From: CAG-791 sp963596015
GTDB lineage: Bacteria > Bacillota > Clostridia > Lachnospirales > Lachnospiraceae
Length of the DNA stretch: 26,243 bases
NCBI GenBank assembly: GCA_963596015.1
Contig: CAVBJS010000038.1
Span: 1-26,243 of the forward strand
Direction: 5' to 3'
Shown: piece by piece, positions 8,537 to 17,198 of the stretch
Layout: every line of letters begins with the position of its first letter
Numbering within the stretch: the first letter of the stretch is position 1
Notes under the pieces: model-generated
Database searches by the model: none
What the model was told of the DNA's origin: nothing
What the model saw: the letters and a program-made list of their open reading frames with translations, nothing else
Translations under genes and position numbers: made by a program

Positions 8537-10426
8537 TCATCCCAGATAGTAGTTATACCACTGCTGGAAAGCAAAGAAGGACCAGGAAAGCTTGGAGAAG
8601 TTGGCACCGCTGGCAGGGCCGCCGTCTCCCTTCTTTAAGTAATCTCCGATAAATTTCGATACGAAATCCGCATCGAAAATGCCCTGTCTTTTCAGGAAAT
8701 CATAGTTGGCATAATCCGTCAGCTGCTGACGAAGCGGTCCCCGCAGCCACTGATCCAAGGGCACACCAAAGCCTTTCTTAGGGCGCTCTAACATTTCTCT
8801 GGGGATATAGTCATAGGCAATGTCCTTCAATATCGCCTTTTTATCTCCCTTGCGGTATTTAAATGCATGGGGGATCCGGAAGGAATATTCCATCACCTCC
8901 GTATCCAGGATGGGGCAGCGGGTTTCCAGGGAATACTTCATGGAAGCTCTGTCTACCTTGCACAGAATATCTCCCGGCAGATATGTGTCCATATCAAGCA
9001 GCATTCTCCTGACCTGCCAATCTCCTGTGGGATAGCGACTCTCTATGGGATAGTTGACCGGAACAGTTTCTTTTTCGCCCTGCAGTACCATTTGGTGGGC
9101 AAATTTCACATAGCTGCCGGCACCGAACTGGGTCTTGGTCTCCTTATCCCGGTTGGCTGCTACCACCCGCACGCGGAAGGGCAGCTTTTCCTCCAGACGA
9201 TGGCCACCGCCCACAGGCAGTTGCCCGGCAGCGTGCACCAGCGCTCCCGCCGGATCCAGCAGCTGTGCCTGCTTTACATTTTCATAGATGCTGTAGCCGC
9301 AATAGAACTCATCCCCTCCGTCTCCGGAAAGAGCTACCGTCACATGCTCTCTGGCCAGGGCCGATACCAACATGGTGGGAATCTGGGAACTGTCTGCAAA
9401 AGGCTCATCGAAATACTTCGGAATGCTCTCCACCAGATCAAACATCTCCGGCTCGTCGATATACAGCTCGGTGTGCCGGGTTCCCAGGTGTTTTGCCACC
9501 TCTCTGGCATAGCCTGCCTCATCGTACTTCTTTTCCTTAAAGCCGATGGAAAAAGTAGAAAGAGGGATCTGGGACTGCTCCTGGGCCATGGCAGAGATCA
9601 GGGAGGAATCATAGCCGCCGCTTAAGAATGCTCCCAAAGGCACATCCGCGATCATCCGCTGGGCTGTGGCCTTCTGTAATCTTTCCTTCAATCCCTGCTT
9701 TGCCTGGGCATAGTCCCGTACAGGCTCCTTGCTCATCCGGGCATAAACCTGGGCTACATCCCAGTATTTTTCACTGGTGCTGTGCCCGTCACGGAAGGTA
9801 AGGATCGTCCCCGGCTCCACCTTGTAAACATCCTCGAAGATGCTCTCCGGCGCATTGATATACTGCTGATAGAGATAGCGGGGAAGGATATCCAGACGGA
9901 TCTTCTTCGTAAATCCGGGGCAGGCCATCAGGGGCTTACACTCGGAAGCAAAGACCAGATTTCCTCCCTCTTCCCAGTAGTAAAGAGGCTTTTTGCCGAT
10001 GCGGTCTCTGGCCAGAAACAGCGTCTGCAGCTTTCTGTCATAGAGGGCTATGGCAAACATGCCGTTTAGCCGCTTTATGCAATCGATACCCCATTTCAAA
10101 TAGGCTGCCAGAATCACCTCTGTATCACAGGTGGACCGGAAGGGATAATCAGAAAGCTCCTTTTTCAGCTCCTGAAAATTGTAGATCTCTCCGTTAAAGA
10201 CCACCGTCACTCTGCCATCCCCTGCATGCATAGGCTGATGCCCTAACGGCGAGAGGTCTAAGATGGACAGACGGCGCTGAGCCATTCCCACCCTATAACC
10301 GTCCGCCGCCTCATAGATCTCTGTGCCGCTGTCATTAGGGCCTCTGTGATACATGGTATCGTTCATGGCCGTCAATTGTTCTTTTGTGATGGTCCTTCTG
10401 GACATAAAACCGCAAATTCCGCACAT
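8537..10426 (-). CDS. asnB: AsnB-type glutamine-hydrolysing amidotransferase (copy 2)
   Basis: This 629-residue protein has the asparagine synthetase B layout. MCGICG supplies catalytic Cys2, NGEIYN lies at 78-83, and ARDRIGKKPLYY ends the amidotransferase domain. The synthetase PP-loop is the standard LSGGYDSS (268-275), and SGDGGDEFYCGY (367-378) is also standard, unlike the altered loop in copy 1. AGGAG lies 6 nt before the ATG. It is probably cytoplasmic, moving ammonia from glutamine to an ATP-activated carboxylate: aspartate in the classical enzyme, possibly a hexuronic acid in glycan loci. Its neighbours are a deacetylase-like gene upstream (139-bp gap with a hairpin) and a GT4 downstream. 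Two AsnB-type enzymes in one locus suggests two substrates, but this is inference. Confidence 0.9.
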   Translation of the reverse strand: MCGICGFMSRRTITKEQLTAMNDTMYHRGPNDSGTEIYEAADGYRVGMAQRRLSILDLSPLGHQPMHAGDGRVTVVFNGEIYNFQELKKELSDYPFRSTCDTEVILAAYLKWGIDCIKRLNGMFAIALYDRKLQTLFLARDRIGKKPLYYWEEGGNLVFASECKPLMACPGFTKKIRLDILPRYLYQQYINAPESIFEDVYKVEPGTILTFRDGHSTSEKYWDVAQVYARMSKEPVRDYAQAKQGLKERLQKATAQRMIADVPLGAFLSGGYDSSLISAMAQEQSQIPLSTFSIGFKEKKYDEAGYAREVAKHLGTRHTELYIDEPEMFDLVESIPKYFDEPFADSSQIPTMLVSALAREHVTVALSGDGGDEFYCGYSIYENVKQAQLLDPAGALVHAAGQLPVGGGHRLEEKLPFRVRVVAANRDKETKTQFGAGSYVKFAHQMVLQGEKETVPVNYPIESRYPTGDWQVRRMLLDMDTYLPGDILCKVDRASMKYSLETRCPILDTEVMEYSFRIPHAFKYRKGDKKAILKDIAYDYIPREMLERPKKGFGVPLDQWLRGPLRQQLTDYANYDFLKRQGIFDADFVSKFIGDYLKKGDGGPASGANFSKLSWSFFAFQQWYNYYLG

Positions 10427-10481
10427 AGACTGCTCCTGTTGCTTGCTTTGAACGCAGCTTTCAATGCTGCTTTTTCCGTGT

Positions 10482-10540
10482 TGCGTTACTGTTCACACGT
10501 CAGCCAAATAGCAGGATGGCTGGGGCAAGCAGTGAACGCA
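10482..10540. repeat. Imperfect inverted repeat upstream of AsnB copy 2
   Basis: TGCGTT (from 10482) pairs with AACGCA (to 10540), and an inner CAGCCA pairs with TGGCTG around the loop AATAGCAGGA. The left arm contains the dispersed GTTACTGTTCACA motif (10485-10497). A smaller GCAGC/GCTGC hairpin lies between this and the gene start. There is no U-tract, so I do not call it a terminator. Confidence 0.5.
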
Positions 10541-10565
10541 TTCCTTTCCGCCTGTTTGTCAGTTC

Positions 10566-11318
10566 CTATTCGTCCTTCACAAACTGGTCTCTGTACTGGG
10601 CAAAATCCTTGCACTCGTGATCGATGGAATCGATGAGCTCTAAATACTTTTCATCGATCAGGGTCCGGAAATTGTTGAAATTATCATATCCCTTCTTGGT
10701 CCAGGCAAAAGGATGGGTCAGGATCTGGATCTTCTTATGGCTGCGGATATTCTCCGCATCCGGATAGCCGTAACGCCAGATGTGATTGGCGTCGGACATA
10801 TACTTGACCTCCAGCTTGGATTCCGGGGTAGCCTTGGGATCAAAGCTGAAGAACTCGTCCTGGTATGCATTGAGGATGCCCGGGATCTTGATATTGGCTG
10901 CCAGCACGTCCGGGGAAGGTCTGTGAATGGAGAACCACTTTACCTCAAAGCCCAGCATATTGCTGAGCATATCCATTTCCTGGACGATGCGGCTGCGGAT
11001 CAGCTCTATATCCGTCATGCCGTTTAAGGCAAAATGCAGGCCGATATACTGGCCCCGCTCATGCATATCCGTCAGAATATCTCTGTTTTTTCTGGAAAGG
11101 ATATTGTAGGAATTGTTGGTCCACTGGAAGAAATACACGGAACGGAAGTCCATGCTCTCCTCTACCTTGGATAGTGCCTGGGCCCGCTCCACGGAATACT
11201 CCACGTCATGGCGCATCAGAATAAAGGAATCCCGCTGCAGTGCCTCCTCGTAATTGGCCTGCAGTCCTGTCTCCTTGATCAGTTTGATAATCTCCCGGTA
11301 ATCGTCAAATGAAAACAT
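10566..11318 (-). CDS. Polysaccharide deacetylase-like (CE4-fold) protein
   Basis: This 250-residue soluble protein has no signal peptide. It carries deacetylase-like landmarks: RHDVEYS (36-42), where HD resembles the metal/base motif, GLHF (93-96), SIHRP (130-134) and LTHPFAW (200-206). The order RHDV...H...H...HPF fits the divergent CE4-like proteins found in glycan clusters, which are expected to act on cytoplasmic lipid-linked or nucleotide-linked amino sugars. The reaction has not been read directly and a non-catalytic role is possible. GGGAGGAAG precedes the ATG. It lies 27 bp after the GT4 gene at 11346-12452, so the two are translationally close. It differs from the other deacetylase-like protein at 15370-16116 and belongs to another subfamily. 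Confidence 0.65.
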   Translation of the reverse strand: MFSFDDYREIIKLIKETGLQANYEEALQRDSFILMRHDVEYSVERAQALSKVEESMDFRSVYFFQWTNNSYNILSRKNRDILTDMHERGQYIGLHFALNGMTDIELIRSRIVQEMDMLSNMLGFEVKWFSIHRPSPDVLAANIKIPGILNAYQDEFFSFDPKATPESKLEVKYMSDANHIWRYGYPDAENIRSHKKIQILTHPFAWTKKGYDNFNNFRTLIDEKYLELIDSIDHECKDFAQYRDQFVKDE

Positions 11319-11345
11319 AGCCGCTTCCTCCCTGCTTATGTCTAT

Positions 11346-12452
11346 TTACTTTACTCTTTGTATGGTGGTCTCCAGATAATCCTTCCACTGGGCAAAAACA
11401 GCTTCCGGATCAGCGATCTCCTGAATCTTTCTGGCATTGTCTCCCAGCCGCTCTGCCAGCTCTCTGTCCTCGATGAGACGGCAGATGCCATCGGCCATGG
11501 CCTGGGGATCCTTGATGGGGATCAGCAAGGCATTTTCTTCATTCCGAATGACCGTCCGGGGTCCGCCGCAAGGGCAGTCGGTGGCCACAATGGGCATGCC
11601 CAGGGCCATAGCCTCCAGCAGGGCATTGGGCATACCTTCCCAGTCAGAGGAAAAGGCATAGACCGATCCTTTGATCAGCTCCTGCTCCAGACTGTCACTG
11701 GCCCCCATGAGTTTGATCCATTCCTCTGCGTGCTTTTCCCGGATGATCTTTTCCAGGATCTCCTTTGTGCCGTCTCCGGAATCTCCGCCGTAGATCTTCA
11801 GCACATAGTCCGGATGCTTTTCATGAACTCTGGAAAAAGCCTCCAGCAGCATGGGCTGGTTCTTAAAGTCTACCAGTCTGGCGGACTGTACCACGGTTTT
11901 TTCTCTCTTTTTCGGTTTTGGCACCCCGATATACTTGGGATTGAGAGGATTTAAGATCACGGTGGAATTATCCTGCAGATAGGGCTTAAAAAACTCTTTC
12001 TGGCCGGTAGTCTGAAATACGCAGCCTGCTGCCCTGGGAAAGAGCAGCGGGATCTGGATCTTATCGGAAACGGCATCATAGTGTCCCACCGGATCCGTGC
12101 GAATGGAGATCACCACCGGTACGCCGGTGCCGGGGCAGGCCATCAGCGCCCTGTAATTTGCCCGCTGGGCAAAGGCAATGAGCACATCCGGTTTCTCCTG
12201 CTTCATAAATTCCTTCAGATAGCGGACTCTGCGGAAGAACTTGTCCACTCGTCCTCTCTTCTCATCTTCCGGCTTTAAGCCCACCACTACCCGGTGTACT
12301 CTCTCATCCAGGGCAAATTCATTCTCTCCGATCCACTCCGTAGCTACAAAGACCTCATAGCCTTCCTTGGCGAATTGATTGGCCAGATTGGATACCACCC
12401 GCTCTGCGCCGCCCTGTTCCAGGCAGTTCAGGTGAAAAGCGATCTTTTTCAA
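11346..12452 (-). CDS. GT4-family glycosyltransferase with TTG start
   Basis: This 368-residue GT-B enzyme is predicted to add one sugar to the lipid-linked glycan on the cytoplasmic face. The N-terminal loop CLEQGGAERVVSN (10-22), the donor-site region SARLVDFKNQ (190-199) and E-x7-E EGMPNALLE (272-280), followed by TDCPCGGP, are all present. The start is TTG at 12452: GAGGAG lies about 6 nt upstream and the translation begins with the family's usual KKIAFHLN, whereas no ATG is suitably placed. It is paralogous to the GT4 at 7302-8393. The 183-bp gap upstream holds a candidate promoter (12584-12612), so this gene may begin a second transcript within the locus. Confidence 0.88.
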   Translation of the reverse strand: MKKIAFHLNCLEQGGAERVVSNLANQFAKEGYEVFVATEWIGENEFALDERVHRVVVGLKPEDEKRGRVDKFFRRVRYLKEFMKQEKPDVLIAFAQRANYRALMACPGTGVPVVISIRTDPVGHYDAVSDKIQIPLLFPRAAGCVFQTTGQKEFFKPYLQDNSTVILNPLNPKYIGVPKPKKREKTVVQSARLVDFKNQPMLLEAFSRVHEKHPDYVLKIYGGDSGDGTKEILEKIIREKHAEEWIKLMGASDSLEQELIKGSVYAFSSDWEGMPNALLEAMALGMPIVATDCPCGGPRTVIRNEENALLIPIKDPQAMADGICRLIEDRELAERLGDNARKIQEIADPEAVFAQWKDYLETTIQRVK

Positions 12453-12583
12453 AGTACTCTCCTCTACGCTTGTAACTATATTCTATGCTGTAAAATTCTG
12501 TGATCGTTCCGCCCCCGTCTCGATCTTTCCTAAAAACAGGTATCGCCGACCATCGGTGCTCTGCCCCCGGCAACTGCTATATC

Positions 12584-12612
12584 TAAATAACAATATACCG
12601 GTAAGCTGTCAA
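12584..12612 (-). promoter_or_regulatory. Candidate sigma-A-type promoter inside the glycan locus
   Basis: On the minus strand a perfect TTGACA (12612-12607) is followed after 17 nt by TATTTA (12589-12584). The -35 and spacing are good; the -10 matches consensus only partly. It lies just after the stop of the double-GT4 gene and would drive the TTG-started GT4 and genes below it. Confidence 0.4.
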
Positions 12613-12635
12613 TGCGCATTTCCATATGTCAGGGA

Positions 12636-15347
12636 CTAAAGCAATGTCTTGAAGTAACGACGGCAAGCCTCCGTATAAGCTTCTTCGGAAAAATCCGCCG
12701 CTCTTTTTCCGGCCAGGGCGCTGTACTTCTCCCACATTTCTTTGTCAGTCAAGAGCACCTGCATCTTTTTAGCCAGCTGCTGATCCTCTGCAGGAATGTG
12801 GGATGCATCAAGGTCTTTTTCTCCGGAAAGAGGCGGTATCAGGATACCGTACGCTGCACCTTCGATCTCGTTATCATTGCTGTTCTCTTTTTCGAAATCA
12901 TCTTGCTCACCCACGCGGGATGGTGCCAGGATCTCCTTAGGCCCTGTCTTACAGTCTGCAGCGATCACCGGCACACCCAGGGCCATTGCCTCCAACAGGG
13001 CATTGGGAAAGCCCTCATGGATGGAGCTTAAGACATACAGATCCGCCCGGCGCAGAATAGCAGAAGGGTTCCTGCTGACACCGGTACAGAAAACATCCGT
13101 TTCTCTATGCAGCTGCGCTGCCATGGTCCTGTACTGGGCAAAGTCTCCTTCTCCGATCAGGACCAGCCCGGGGCGCTTCTTATACGTGCCGGGATCTTCC
13201 TCTGTTTCATCCGTATCGGTCCCCAAAGCATTGTCCCCTGCTGCAGACACTGCCGCATCCATATCCAAAAGGGAAAACGCCTTCACCAGATGCCAGAATC
13301 CCTTCACATCATCCTCTCTGCCCATACTCATGATCAGCGGTTCGTGGTCTTCCAGGAAACGCTCCAAGGCCGCTGCCGTCTCCTGGGACAGGCCATAGGT
13401 ATTTCCTGTATTTTCTTCCTTCTCCGCCTTAGGATCTGCGATGGGATTATACAGTGTAAATGTGTTCTCGCAGTGATATTCCCGGCGCAGCACCTGCTCG
13501 ATCTCTGCGGAGCAGCAGGCCACTGCATCGGATCTTTGACAGAAAAGCCGGATCTTGGAGGGGTTATCCAGATCTAAGTAGCTGCGGATGCCGGTGATGG
13601 TGCGGCCTGTGGTATTGGCATAACAATTGGCCAGATTGGCGGTTTGTCCAAAGCTGTAGGCAATGTCGATGCCCATCTCCTTCTTCAGCTTTTTCAGTGC
13701 CCGGACCCGTTTGTAAAGATTCAGGATCTTGGCCGCCTTCCCGGGCTTTGCCCCCAGACGCAGGTTGATCACCTGCAGGCCGGTGATATCATAGGCGATA
13801 TCCGCATCGTCGAAGATAACGATGGTACACTGAAAATAAGGCTCCAGCAGTCTGGCCGTCTTGACGCAGACCCGCTCAAAGCCCCCCTGATGGAGCATAG
13901 GTGTCAGCAGCATCAGCTTAGGGTCTGTCAGGTGCTGATACCATCTTTGCATCTGCAGGGCCTGCTTTCTGATATCAAACCCCGCCTGTCCCAATGCCTC
14001 CAGCGCCTGCTGACAACTTTTCTCTCTTGTATACGCCTGTAATGCGGACGGCGAAGCTGTCTCTTTCCCGCCGATCTTTGTTTTCTGTTCGCACTGCTGT
14101 GTCTGATCCTCATGCCCGGGCTGCTGCATTTGTTCTGCGCATTCGGGAGCCATTTCCTCCCCATGGGATGCCGGTACTTCCCATGCATCCCGCAGCTGTA
14201 ATACTCTCTTTGCCCAAATTTCTGCCTCCAGCGGCAGACTTTCCACTGCCTCGGTAATGCAGACCTCTTTGGTGATCCGATCTGAGATCAGGCATGGCAG
14301 TCCCGCCGCCTGGGCCTCGATGACAGTGCCGGGCACACCCTCGTACAAGGAAGGAAAGCAAAACAGATCCATTGCCTGGTACAGCTTGGCAGTGCGCTCT
14401 CTGGGACACTGTCCTGCAAAGATCGCTTTTTCCGAAAGTCCTTTTTCTGCCAATCTGGCTTTGATCTCTTTTTCCAGTTTTCCCTGTCCCACAAACAGCA
14501 GGCGGAAATCTATCTCTCCCTTGTCCTGTTTCGTCACAGTCTCCAAAAGTTCCACCAGAAAGCCGTGGTTCTTCATGGCATCAAAGCGGCCTACATGGCC
14601 CAATACCACCGCCTTAGCCGGGATGCCGTATTCTTTTCTGATCTCCTCTCTGATCCGGGGATCAAAGCGGTAACTGTGGATCTCCAGGGCATTGGGGATC
14701 ACCCGCACTCTGCCGCTGTCGGATACCGCCTTTCCGTAGGCGCTGACCCCGGACTCTGCGGAACAGGCCAGCAGATGATCTGCCCGGTGGGCCAAGGGCG
14801 CCCGCAAGGCTCTGGTAGCCAATCCCTTAAGGCCTGCGTCCACACCGGCGCTCCGCACATGAGAGATGGTAGCCGCTATGCCGCTTTTCTTGGCGATGGG
14901 CAGATAAATGGAGGCGGTGCTGGTCATATGGCCTTCTATGGCTGTCCACCCTCCATGAGAGGCAAAGAACCGCTCCGCGGCTTTCCTGTAAGCGCCGAGA
15001 TTGTGTCCGTTAAACCGGGGAAGTGCATAGATCTCTCCCCCCAGGGAGCGCACCTCGTCGTCAAAATATTCCCTGGCCCGCCCGGCCATCAGGGTTTCCG
15101 AGCTGTCATCTTCGGCACCTGCAGACGGCGTGGTATGCACCAGAAAGTCGAACTGCACCTGCTGTCTGTCGATATGCCGGTACAGATCCATGATGCGGCT
15201 TTCGGCGCCGCCCATATTAAGCACTCCCAACACATGCAGGATGCGGATAGGACGGCATGACGCCTTTTTATCTTTATTCTCTGTTTTCTCTTTTTCTGTC
15301 TTTTCTTTTTCTGTGTTCGGGTTTTCCTGTTTTGCCCTGTTATCCAT
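12636..15347 (-). CDS. Double GT4 glycosyltransferase (two GT-B modules in one chain)
   Basis: This 903-residue protein contains two complete-looking GT4 modules. Module 1 starts at IRILHVLGVLNMGGAESR (about 34-51), has VGRFDAMKNHG (about 252-262) and E-x7-E EGVPGTVIE (about 336-344). Module 2 starts at LMLLTPMLHQGGFERVCVK (about 478-496), has SMGREDDVKGFWHLVKA (about 674-690) and EGFPNALLE (about 778-786). Each module should transfer one sugar. Low-complexity stretches occur at the N-terminus (EKEKT repeats, about 13-28), between the modules (about 390-445, Gln/Glu-rich) and within module 2 (about 700-724 and 810-830). The ATG at 15347 has GAGG 6 nt upstream and beats an ATG four codons earlier. 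The gene follows the DUF2334 gene by 22 bp. I see no frameshift, so this looks like a real fusion. Confidence 0.85.
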   Translation of the reverse strand: MDNRAKQENPNTEKEKTEKEKTENKDKKASCRPIRILHVLGVLNMGGAESRIMDLYRHIDRQQVQFDFLVHTTPSAGAEDDSSETLMAGRAREYFDDEVRSLGGEIYALPRFNGHNLGAYRKAAERFFASHGGWTAIEGHMTSTASIYLPIAKKSGIAATISHVRSAGVDAGLKGLATRALRAPLAHRADHLLACSAESGVSAYGKAVSDSGRVRVIPNALEIHSYRFDPRIREEIRKEYGIPAKAVVLGHVGRFDAMKNHGFLVELLETVTKQDKGEIDFRLLFVGQGKLEKEIKARLAEKGLSEKAIFAGQCPRERTAKLYQAMDLFCFPSLYEGVPGTVIEAQAAGLPCLISDRITKEVCITEAVESLPLEAEIWAKRVLQLRDAWEVPASHGEEMAPECAEQMQQPGHEDQTQQCEQKTKIGGKETASPSALQAYTREKSCQQALEALGQAGFDIRKQALQMQRWYQHLTDPKLMLLTPMLHQGGFERVCVKTARLLEPYFQCTIVIFDDADIAYDITGLQVINLRLGAKPGKAAKILNLYKRVRALKKLKKEMGIDIAYSFGQTANLANCYANTTGRTITGIRSYLDLDNPSKIRLFCQRSDAVACCSAEIEQVLRREYHCENTFTLYNPIADPKAEKEENTGNTYGLSQETAAALERFLEDHEPLIMSMGREDDVKGFWHLVKAFSLLDMDAAVSAAGDNALGTDTDETEEDPGTYKKRPGLVLIGEGDFAQYRTMAAQLHRETDVFCTGVSRNPSAILRRADLYVLSSIHEGFPNALLEAMALGVPVIAADCKTGPKEILAPSRVGEQDDFEKENSNDNEIEGAAYGILIPPLSGEKDLDASHIPAEDQQLAKKMQVLLTDKEMWEKYSALAGKRAADFSEEAYTEACRRYFKTLL

Positions 15348-15369
15348 GTAAATCCTCATGTATGAGCGG

Positions 15370-16116
15370 TTATGCCTTCGCTTTTCTTGCTTTCAGGGAG
15401 ACCAGAAGTCTCTTGACCGTAGCCATGCCGTATTCCTTCAGGTGACCCGGCAGGCCTCTTTTTTCTGCCTCCATGTAGATGTACTCCGGATAAGGCAATA
15501 ATTCCTGGGTCCGGAAAATCTTTTCATATCTTTCAAAGTCGCTCTCTGTCATGGTATTGGCATGCACCACCAGGGTAGAAGCTCCCTCTTTTTCCCGCAG
15601 TGTCCGCTCCATTTGAAAGGAAATGGGATAAAATGTCATGCCTTTATACCGGTAAGGGCGTTTGCCAAAGCCGTCTGTCATCCGGGTAAAGCCGGCGACC
15701 TGCAGGGCCTTCAGGGTATTATCGTCATAGGAATGGGCCGGTGCCATAAAAAAGTCAGTGGCAATGCCATGTTCCTCCAGGATTTTCTTTCCCTCCCGGA
15801 TCATCCGTGCCTGCTCCTGATAAGGGACGCCGGCAAACTCCGAAAAACAGTTAAGAGGAAAGAGTCCGCCCTTCTGGGTGGTATAAATATGATGGCAGCC
15901 GTGCATGGCCAGGATCCATCCCTGCTCCTGCAATTCCTTCATCAGCTGCCAAAAATCCGCTCTCTCCGGATCTTTTGTCAGATTCGGGTCCTGATTGTCC
16001 GGCACAATGCCGATCAGGGGCTTTACGTGGTATTTGTCCATCAATGCCCGAAAGCGGTCAAATTTTTCCCAGTCCATATCCGGAGTGATATCATCCATCC
16101 TGATCGCGATCTTCAT
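15370..16116 (-). CDS. DUF2334 / polysaccharide deacetylase-like protein
   Basis: This 248-residue cytoplasmic protein resembles the DUF2334 branch of the polysaccharide deacetylase superfamily. It begins directly with IAIRMDDITPDM, where the Asp pair (8-9) matches the metal/base motif. MHGCHHIY (71-78) supplies clustered His residues and APAHSYDDNTL (125-135) resembles the later active-site loop. In a glycan locus it may deacetylate an amino sugar, which would fit the formyltransferase-like gene 17 bp upstream that needs a free amine; that pairing is inference. GAGG lies 5 nt before the ATG. It is followed 22 bp later by the double-GT4 gene, so the three genes form a tight block. Confidence 0.72.
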   Translation of the reverse strand: MKIAIRMDDITPDMDWEKFDRFRALMDKYHVKPLIGIVPDNQDPNLTKDPERADFWQLMKELQEQGWILAMHGCHHIYTTQKGGLFPLNCFSEFAGVPYQEQARMIREGKKILEEHGIATDFFMAPAHSYDDNTLKALQVAGFTRMTDGFGKRPYRYKGMTFYPISFQMERTLREKEGASTLVVHANTMTESDFERYEKIFRTQELLPYPEYIYMEAEKRGLPGHLKEYGMATVKRLLVSLKARKAKA

Positions 16117-16133
16117 ACTTACCTCATTTTATA

Positions 16134-17063
16134 CTATTGCAGGATCTCACCTGCCTGCAGTGTTCTTCCGCTCTCTGTCTCATACCGGTCAACACGCAGG
16201 GATCCATCCACGGTGCGCACGATCAGCCTGCCGTCGAACACATCCACGATCTCCCCCGGCCCATAGCCGGAGAGATCGATCATCTCGTCAAAGGGATGGG
16301 CCTCCCAGACTGTCACCTTCTCCTCCCCGGCATAGCAGAACGCCCCGGGAAAAGGTGCTGCCACGCCCCGGATCAGGTTATAGATCTCTCTGGTGCGGGC
16401 GTGAAGATCGATCTTGCCGTCTGCCGCCGTGCGCTTCTGGTACCAGGAATCAAAGTCCTTGGAATCCGTGTGGATCGGAATCTCTCCGCCCTGCTGATAG
16501 CAGGTGATTAGCCGTCTGATCAGGTTCTTGGAGCAGATCATATTCTTATACTGCGCTGTGCGGATATCGTCATGCTCACTGATCTGGAACATTTCCGTAG
16601 CAAAGACGTTGGGGCTGTCGGCCTTTTCATCATAGCGGAAAAGATTCAGGTTAAACCTGGTATCTCCCAGGATCACCGACCAGTTAAGAGGAGAACGGCC
16701 CCGGCCGAAGGGCAGATAGCCGCAATTGCCGTGAAAACCGTAAATCCCCTTGGCAAAAGCATCCAGCACCTTTTTAGGGATCAGCCGTTGCCATCCCATG
16801 ACGATGCCCAGTTCGAAGGTATTCTCCTCCAAAAAGGCATTGGTCTTATCATCATTCAAGAAGTAGCTGTCCGCCTCAAAGACGGGAATCCCGTACTTTT
16901 CGGTCAGAAACGACAGCCCCTTGAACCCGGAGACCTGATTGTGCTCCAGCACTTTAGGAGCAATGGTGATGACCAGATCCACCGGGCACAGCGTATTCTG
17001 AATAAATTCGATGATATTCTCGGACGTATCTTTGACACCAAACACCACTACCTTATACTGCAT
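16134..17063 (-). CDS. Formyltransferase-family protein of a glycan locus
   Basis: This 309-residue protein resembles methionyl-tRNA and sugar N-formyltransferases: an N-terminal Rossmann-like half, the active-site block GFHGNCGYLPFGRGRSPLNWSV (109-130), Asp149 in the position of the catalytic Asp, and a C-terminal OB-like domain with VRTVDGSLRVDRYE. Known formyltransferases use an Asn-x-His...Asp triad. Here the His (111) and Asp are present but the Asn position is Gly109. I recall relatives with this GFHG pattern, so it may be a subfamily, but activity is uncertain. By context it would act on an amino-sugar nucleotide or its glycan, with formyl-tetrahydrofolate as the expected donor. AGAGGAAGAC precedes the ATG. 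It is first in the operon after the epimerase terminator. Confidence 0.72.
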   Translation of the reverse strand: MQYKVVVFGVKDTSENIIEFIQNTLCPVDLVITIAPKVLEHNQVSGFKGLSFLTEKYGIPVFEADSYFLNDDKTNAFLEENTFELGIVMGWQRLIPKKVLDAFAKGIYGFHGNCGYLPFGRGRSPLNWSVILGDTRFNLNLFRYDEKADSPNVFATEMFQISEHDDIRTAQYKNMICSKNLIRRLITCYQQGGEIPIHTDSKDFDSWYQKRTAADGKIDLHARTREIYNLIRGVAAPFPGAFCYAGEEKVTVWEAHPFDEMIDLSGYGPGEIVDVFDGRLIVRTVDGSLRVDRYETESGRTLQAGEILQ

Positions 17064-17094
17064 GTCTTCCTCTTTTCCGGTCAGTACGCTTTCT

Positions 17095-17138
17095 GTTACT
17101 GTTCACATTCCAACTAAGAGACAGGTACTAAACAGTAA
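17095..17138. repeat. Inverted TTACTGTT/AACAGTAA pair upstream of the formyltransferase gene
   Basis: TTACTGTT (17096-17103), inside GTTACTGTTCACA (17095-17107), pairs perfectly with AACAGTAA (17131-17138). The motif matches those at 8422 and 10485. It lies between the epimerase terminator and the formyltransferase start, where a promoter would be expected, but I see no convincing -35/-10 pair. Confidence 0.5.
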
Positions 17139-17166
17139 TCTCTTTTTCCACTGCCTTTATTAACAG

Positions 17167-17190
17167 AAAATGCCGCCGCAGCGGCATTTT
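17167..17190 (-). terminator. Rho-independent terminator after the epimerase gene
   Basis: A perfect 10-bp stem AAAATGCCGC/GCGGCATTTT with a 4-nt loop starts 8 nt past the epimerase stop. The T-rich side ends in TTTTCTGTTAAT on the minus strand. It suggests the epimerase is a single-gene unit separate from the glycan genes below it. Confidence 0.8.
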
Positions 17191-17198
17191 CGATCCAA

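Noticed and set aside
15562..16266. Plus-strand open frame of 234 codons opposite the deacetylase and formyltransferase genes
   Set aside because: It crosses two genes with clear motifs and good ribosome binding sites on the other strand and resembles no protein I know.
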